The notes beneath the pieces are model-generated. The model saw only the letters and a list, made by a program, of their open reading frames with translations, searched no databases and was not told where the DNA came from. From the NCBI GenBank assembly GCA_010093685.1, contig MU006217.1, positions 86,911 to 150,910 of the forward strand: 64,000 nt of DNA, given 5' to 3'. The translations under genes were made by a program, and so were the position numbers. The DNA comes from Ophiobolus disseminans. Its lineage: Eukaryota; Ascomycota; Dothideomycetes; Pleosporales; Phaeosphaeriaceae. Shown piece after piece: positions 61,010 through 64,000 of the stretch. Numbering within the stretch: position 1 is the first letter of the stretch; each line of letters begins with the position of its first letter.

Positions 61010-61761
61010 ATGACACTCGAAGTTTACCCCCTCGCAGAGTCCGACTTCGCGGATTTCGTCCGCATACAAATCGCAGCATTCTGTAAGTCACGCCCCCTCA
61101 GTAAAACTCCAACATTCTCTAACCTCTCAAACCAGCCGGCGGCGGCATGACCACCCTCATCAAGCCCTACCCCATACCTTCCGACTACCCCCAAAAGTCC
61201 ATCGACAAGCACCTCAAATCGTTCCGCGAAGAGCGCGACGTAACCTACCTCAAAGTGATCGACACCGCACTAGGCGGCAAGATGATTGCCGGCGCGAAAT
61301 GGCGCATCAACAAGAAAGAACGCACCGAAGAGCAGATTCAGTCGATGCTACCCGTTCCTGGCGCAGAGGAAGAAGGCAGGCCTGCGGCTCAGGAGTTTTA
61401 TAATTATTTGAGTAGAGTGAGGCGCGAGTATATGGGGACTAAGCCATTTGCATGTAAGACTTTGGGTGCTGTACGTTATTTTGTGAATCGTGGCTGATAA
61501 AGTTCAGTCCTGCATATCCTGGTTACAGATCCAGAGCACCACCGGCGCGGCGCAGGAGCAATGCTGGTGAAATGGGGCACGGCAATCGCAGACGATGCGC
61601 AGTTGCCCGGCTTTCTGGAAGCGTCGGCGGCGGGGCGGCCTTTGTATGAGAGGTGTGGGTTTGAAGCTAAGCACGAGGAAGTCTGGGATCTGACGCGGTT
61701 TGGATTGCAAGGCACGGATGTTAATACGGTTATGATACGTGAGCCATTGTATGTAATGTAA
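61010..61761 (+). CDS. GNAT-family N-acetyltransferase, three exons
   Basis: Small cytosolic acetyl-CoA-dependent acetyltransferase, about 214 residues. Exons are 61010-61082, 61136-61453 and 61508-61761. The introns are 53 and 54 nt (donors GTAAGT and GTAAGA, acceptors ACCAG and TTCAG), both phase 1. Exon 1 gives MTLEVYPLAESDFADFVRIQ. Exon 2 gives the central sheet and helix. Exon 3 starts inside motif A: FLHILVTDPEHHRRGAGAML, with the R-R-G-A-G-A acetyl-CoA loop, then AGRPLYERCGFEAKHEEVW (motif B). These are typical of fungal GNAT proteins that modify small molecules. Substrate unknown. The unspliced frames are short, so the splice model decides the gene. Confidence 0.85.
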
Positions 61762-61883
61762 CGAGCTGGATAGACTTGAAGTATCATCGCAGATATATTG
61801 TCGGGTCTTGTATGTGCCAGAATAGTTACAAGTCCCCATGCCGTCACTGCCTATGAGTTCATGGCGCAACGAACCCATCCAGC

Positions 61884-62669
61884 CTACCACATAACCGGCC
61901 CACCCCCAACCCTGACCCCCTTCATCCTCTCCTCACCCAGCAGCGCAATAACATCCCTATTCCTCTCATTCGTACTCCCCTCCCTCACAGCCCTAGGATC
62001 ACACGCCCCCGCACTCCAACAAAACTCCACATCAGGCCGCCTCTCCAGGAACTCGGAAACGCGCTCCAGAAACGCCCAGTCGCTGCGCACTACCTCCCGC
62101 GTGCATCCATACGGCTTCATATACGTGCCTATCTCGAGCTCAAAGTACCGGAGCGATGTGGCTTGGTCCAGAATGCGGAAGAAAGCGTCAATGTCCTTGG
62201 TATCCATCGCTTCGCGGTGGCTGACGAAGAGGGAAAGCACAAGGCGCTTAATGTCGCACGCCGCCTTGCCGATGTTATCAAACAACGGAACAGCGGTCTC
62301 GATACCCAGAATTCGAAATTCCTTGGTCGCGCACAGGAAGCTGAGTGCCTCGGCGCGGAGCTGCTGCGAGATGTCGAAGAGCGGGAGCGTGAGGATGGGG
62401 GTTTGGGCGCAGAAGGGGAATGTGGCGCGGACGATGTAGAGAAACTCGAGATCGGGGTAGATGGCGAGGCGGTAGATGATGTTTCGGATTTCGCCGGGGA
62501 GTTGGAGGATGGGGGCATTGGTCTTGTTGTGCGAGGCTGCTTTGGTGATGTCGGCTGCATTGCGTGATACGGGGGTTGCGACTAGAGCTTTTGGGTACTC
62601 TGCTTTGATGCGTGGCCGGAAGGACATGTTGTGTGGACGGGAAGGCTTTGTGGGTGGTCGGAAAGCCAT
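61884..62669 (-). CDS. 2EXR/F-box-like protein
   Basis: Intronless, 261 residues. After a basic, disordered N-terminus comes the motif LQLPGEIRNIIYRLAIYPD (about residues 54-72), the L-P-x-E-[IL]-R-x-x-I-Y signature of 2EXR/F-box-like fungal proteins. PLFDISQQLRAEALSFLCAT follows, also typical. The rest is alpha/beta with no catalytic motif. It is related in domain type, but not closely in sequence, to the array at 3149-7059. Two close Met codons (62669 and 62627, MSFRPRI) are possible starts. Function unknown. Confidence 0.74.
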   Translation of the reverse strand: MAFRPPTKPSRPHNMSFRPRIKAEYPKALVATPVSRNAADITKAASHNKTNAPILQLPGEIRNIIYRLAIYPDLEFLYIVRATFPFCAQTPILTLPLFDISQQLRAEALSFLCATKEFRILGIETAVPLFDNIGKAACDIKRLVLSLFVSHREAMDTKDIDAFFRILDQATSLRYFELEIGTYMKPYGCTREVVRSDWAFLERVSEFLERRPDVEFCWSAGACDPRAVREGSTNERNRDVIALLGEERMKGVRVGGGPVMW

Positions 62670-62958
62670 GTTGGAGATGCTGTTGTGGGGGAACGGTGTT
62701 TGAGGATGGCAGACGTGACATGCATGCCTATAGGCAAACCAAGCTTAATCAGGCTAGCTTGTCTTTCTAGCGCACATCACCACCCGACCCTTTCCATGCG
62801 CCATACTTCGTCTAATGGCCATTGACCTTTCACAATCTGAACAGCCTTATATATCCGACATCAAATAACCATTCTGTATTATTATATGGGCCTGTCTACC
62901 CTCACCCATCGCCACCTTTACACCCATGCACCACACCCTATTCATCACCACCCCTCTC
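62670..62958. other. Intergenic
   Basis: 289 bp between two minus-strand genes: terminator of the GH43 gene and promoter of the F-box-like gene. Nothing notable. Confidence 0.4.
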
Positions 62959-64000
62959 CTAACTCAGCGGCACCATAATCCGATCAACATCCGGCCCCCA
63001 GCCCCCCGTCCCAGCAATTCTAATTTCATTGCTCCCCTGCTTCAACTCAACGTGCACAACACTACTCGCTGGATCCCCTCCCCCATGCGGCAAAAACGCC
63101 GTCCTCACACTCTTCCCATTCACAACAACATCCGCAACCCGCTGACTACTATCGCCGTTCAAGTGCTTGATCCTGACCGTCGTCTTCGTAGCCTTGTCGC
63201 TTTGCACGTTGCCAAATACTACGGCGCCGGATGTGCTGCCGCCCACGTACCCCGCTGACTTACCGCCCGAGCACCCAGAGCACGATTGCGACTTTGCGCC
63301 ACCCGAAAGCGTCGCAGTTTCGCCTTCGTACGAGTTCTCGGAAGCGCCAGCTGCCATTGCACCGGTGGCGGTATCAAGTACCCAATTTATGCTATTCTTC
63401 ATGCTCGCGCTCGTCCCGGAGAGTGTGAGTGGCAGCCAGATGTACGTGCTGCGCATGAGGTTGGAGGAGATCCAGCGGTCGCCCATGTACATGAAGCCGT
63501 CGCCGACTGGGAGGATGTACGTTGTTTGGCTGGCGTATGTGTTTGATCCGCTGTCTGCGAATTTCTTCCAGCCGGACCATGGGCCGGAGAGGGAGGTGGA
63601 TGTGCTGTAGTAGTTGTCGTTTGGATCCCAGCCTGTGAGTTGGGATGCGAACATGAAGTATACGCCGCCTTTTTTTGCGATGGCGGGGGATTCGTACTTT
63701 TCTTTCCAGGTGTAGACGTTGCTTGTGATGGTTAGGTAGTCGTCTGAGAGGGCGTTGATTCTGAGGCCGTTGCGGCGCTGTGGGTTATCAATTTGGTTGG
63801 TTTCACCATACTCCAAGTGTGTGAAGGTATACTCACATCTTCTGTTAATAAATAACCCTTCCCATCATCATCCACATACACCCCCGAATCTCTACTCTCA
63901 AACCCCAAAGGCCTCTCGCTCCTGACATACGTGTACTTGCCACACACGCTATCACCCGTCGCGACACCAATCTTTGCCTCTCCGTAATTCGAGCTATCAA
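62959..64000 (-). CDS. GH43-like exo-1,3-galactanase with C-terminal CBM35 (5' end outside window)
   Basis: The gene enters from beyond base 64000. The visible upstream exon (64000-63837) reads NYGEAKIGVATGDSVCGKY, then DSGVYVDDDGKGYLLTED. A 59-nt intron (63836-63778, GTGAGT to CCACAG) joins it in phase 0 to exon 2 (63777-62959). Exon 2 has RRNGLRINALSDDYLT, KYESPAIAKKGGVYFMFAS and WISSNLMRSTYIWLPL, the five-bladed propeller pattern of GH43 subfamily 24. After a short linker, a CBM35-like module spans the last ~120 residues (NSYEGETATLSGGAK, VVFGNVQSDKATKTTVRIKH, GSNEIRIAGTGGWGPDVDRI). GH43-CBM35 proteins cleave beta-1,3-galactan of arabinogalactan proteins outside the cell. The signal peptide and first catalytic residues lie outside the window. 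Confidence 0.85.

Overview
This window looks like nuclear DNA of a filamentous ascomycete, probably a dothideomycete. The evidence is short spliceosomal introns (45-75 nt, GTAAGT-type donors, CTAAC/CTGAC branch points, CAG ends), a Zn2Cys6 regulator, a HET-domain protein, CFEM-type surface proteins, a cutinase, an ABCA transporter and several F-box-like/2EXR-like proteins. The class assignment is inference; no rRNA or marker gene is present.

Layout: a 5'-truncated condensin kleisin (2-1572). A tandem group of F-box-like paralogues follows (3149-7059): one intact, one remnant and two interrupted. Then come an acidic unknown protein (7468-8334) and an unknown gene split by TAG (9377-9982). Next are an LRR protein (10606-12288), a divergent SDR / Zn2Cys6 pair (12414-15053) and a decayed gene with a duplicated cysteine motif (17133-17905). 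A three-exon ABCA transporter (18984-23876) is followed by a gene-poor stretch of about 4 kb carrying a dispersed repeat (24.3-28.5 kb). After it lie two duplicated mini-ORFs, a CFEM receptor-like protein, an F-box/LRR protein, a Rossmann-fold protein, a frameshifted gene, a HET protein, a hidden three-exon secreted cysteine-rich protein, an FMO-DUF6314 fusion and a NatD-type histone acetyltransferase. The 46.3-53.8 kb stretch is unusual: reading frames cut by stops, intron-like segments of nearly uniform length, perfect hairpins and a tandem exon-intron-hairpin array, with two ordinary genes in between. The right end holds a low-complexity unknown protein, a CFEM-like membrane protein, a cutinase, a GNAT acetyltransferase, another F-box-like protein and a GH43-CBM35 glycosidase cut by the window end.

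Housekeeping genes are intact, while many accessory genes are broken by single stops or frameshifts. Two patterns are most worth follow-up. The first is a five-copy, about 100-bp dispersed repeat that always lies downstream of a TATA box plus CT-rich tract in the same orientation. The second is the 46-53 kb hairpin/intron mosaic. No tRNA, rRNA, CRISPR array, recognisable transposase or secondary-metabolite core gene was seen. All splice models are read by eye and have no transcript support.
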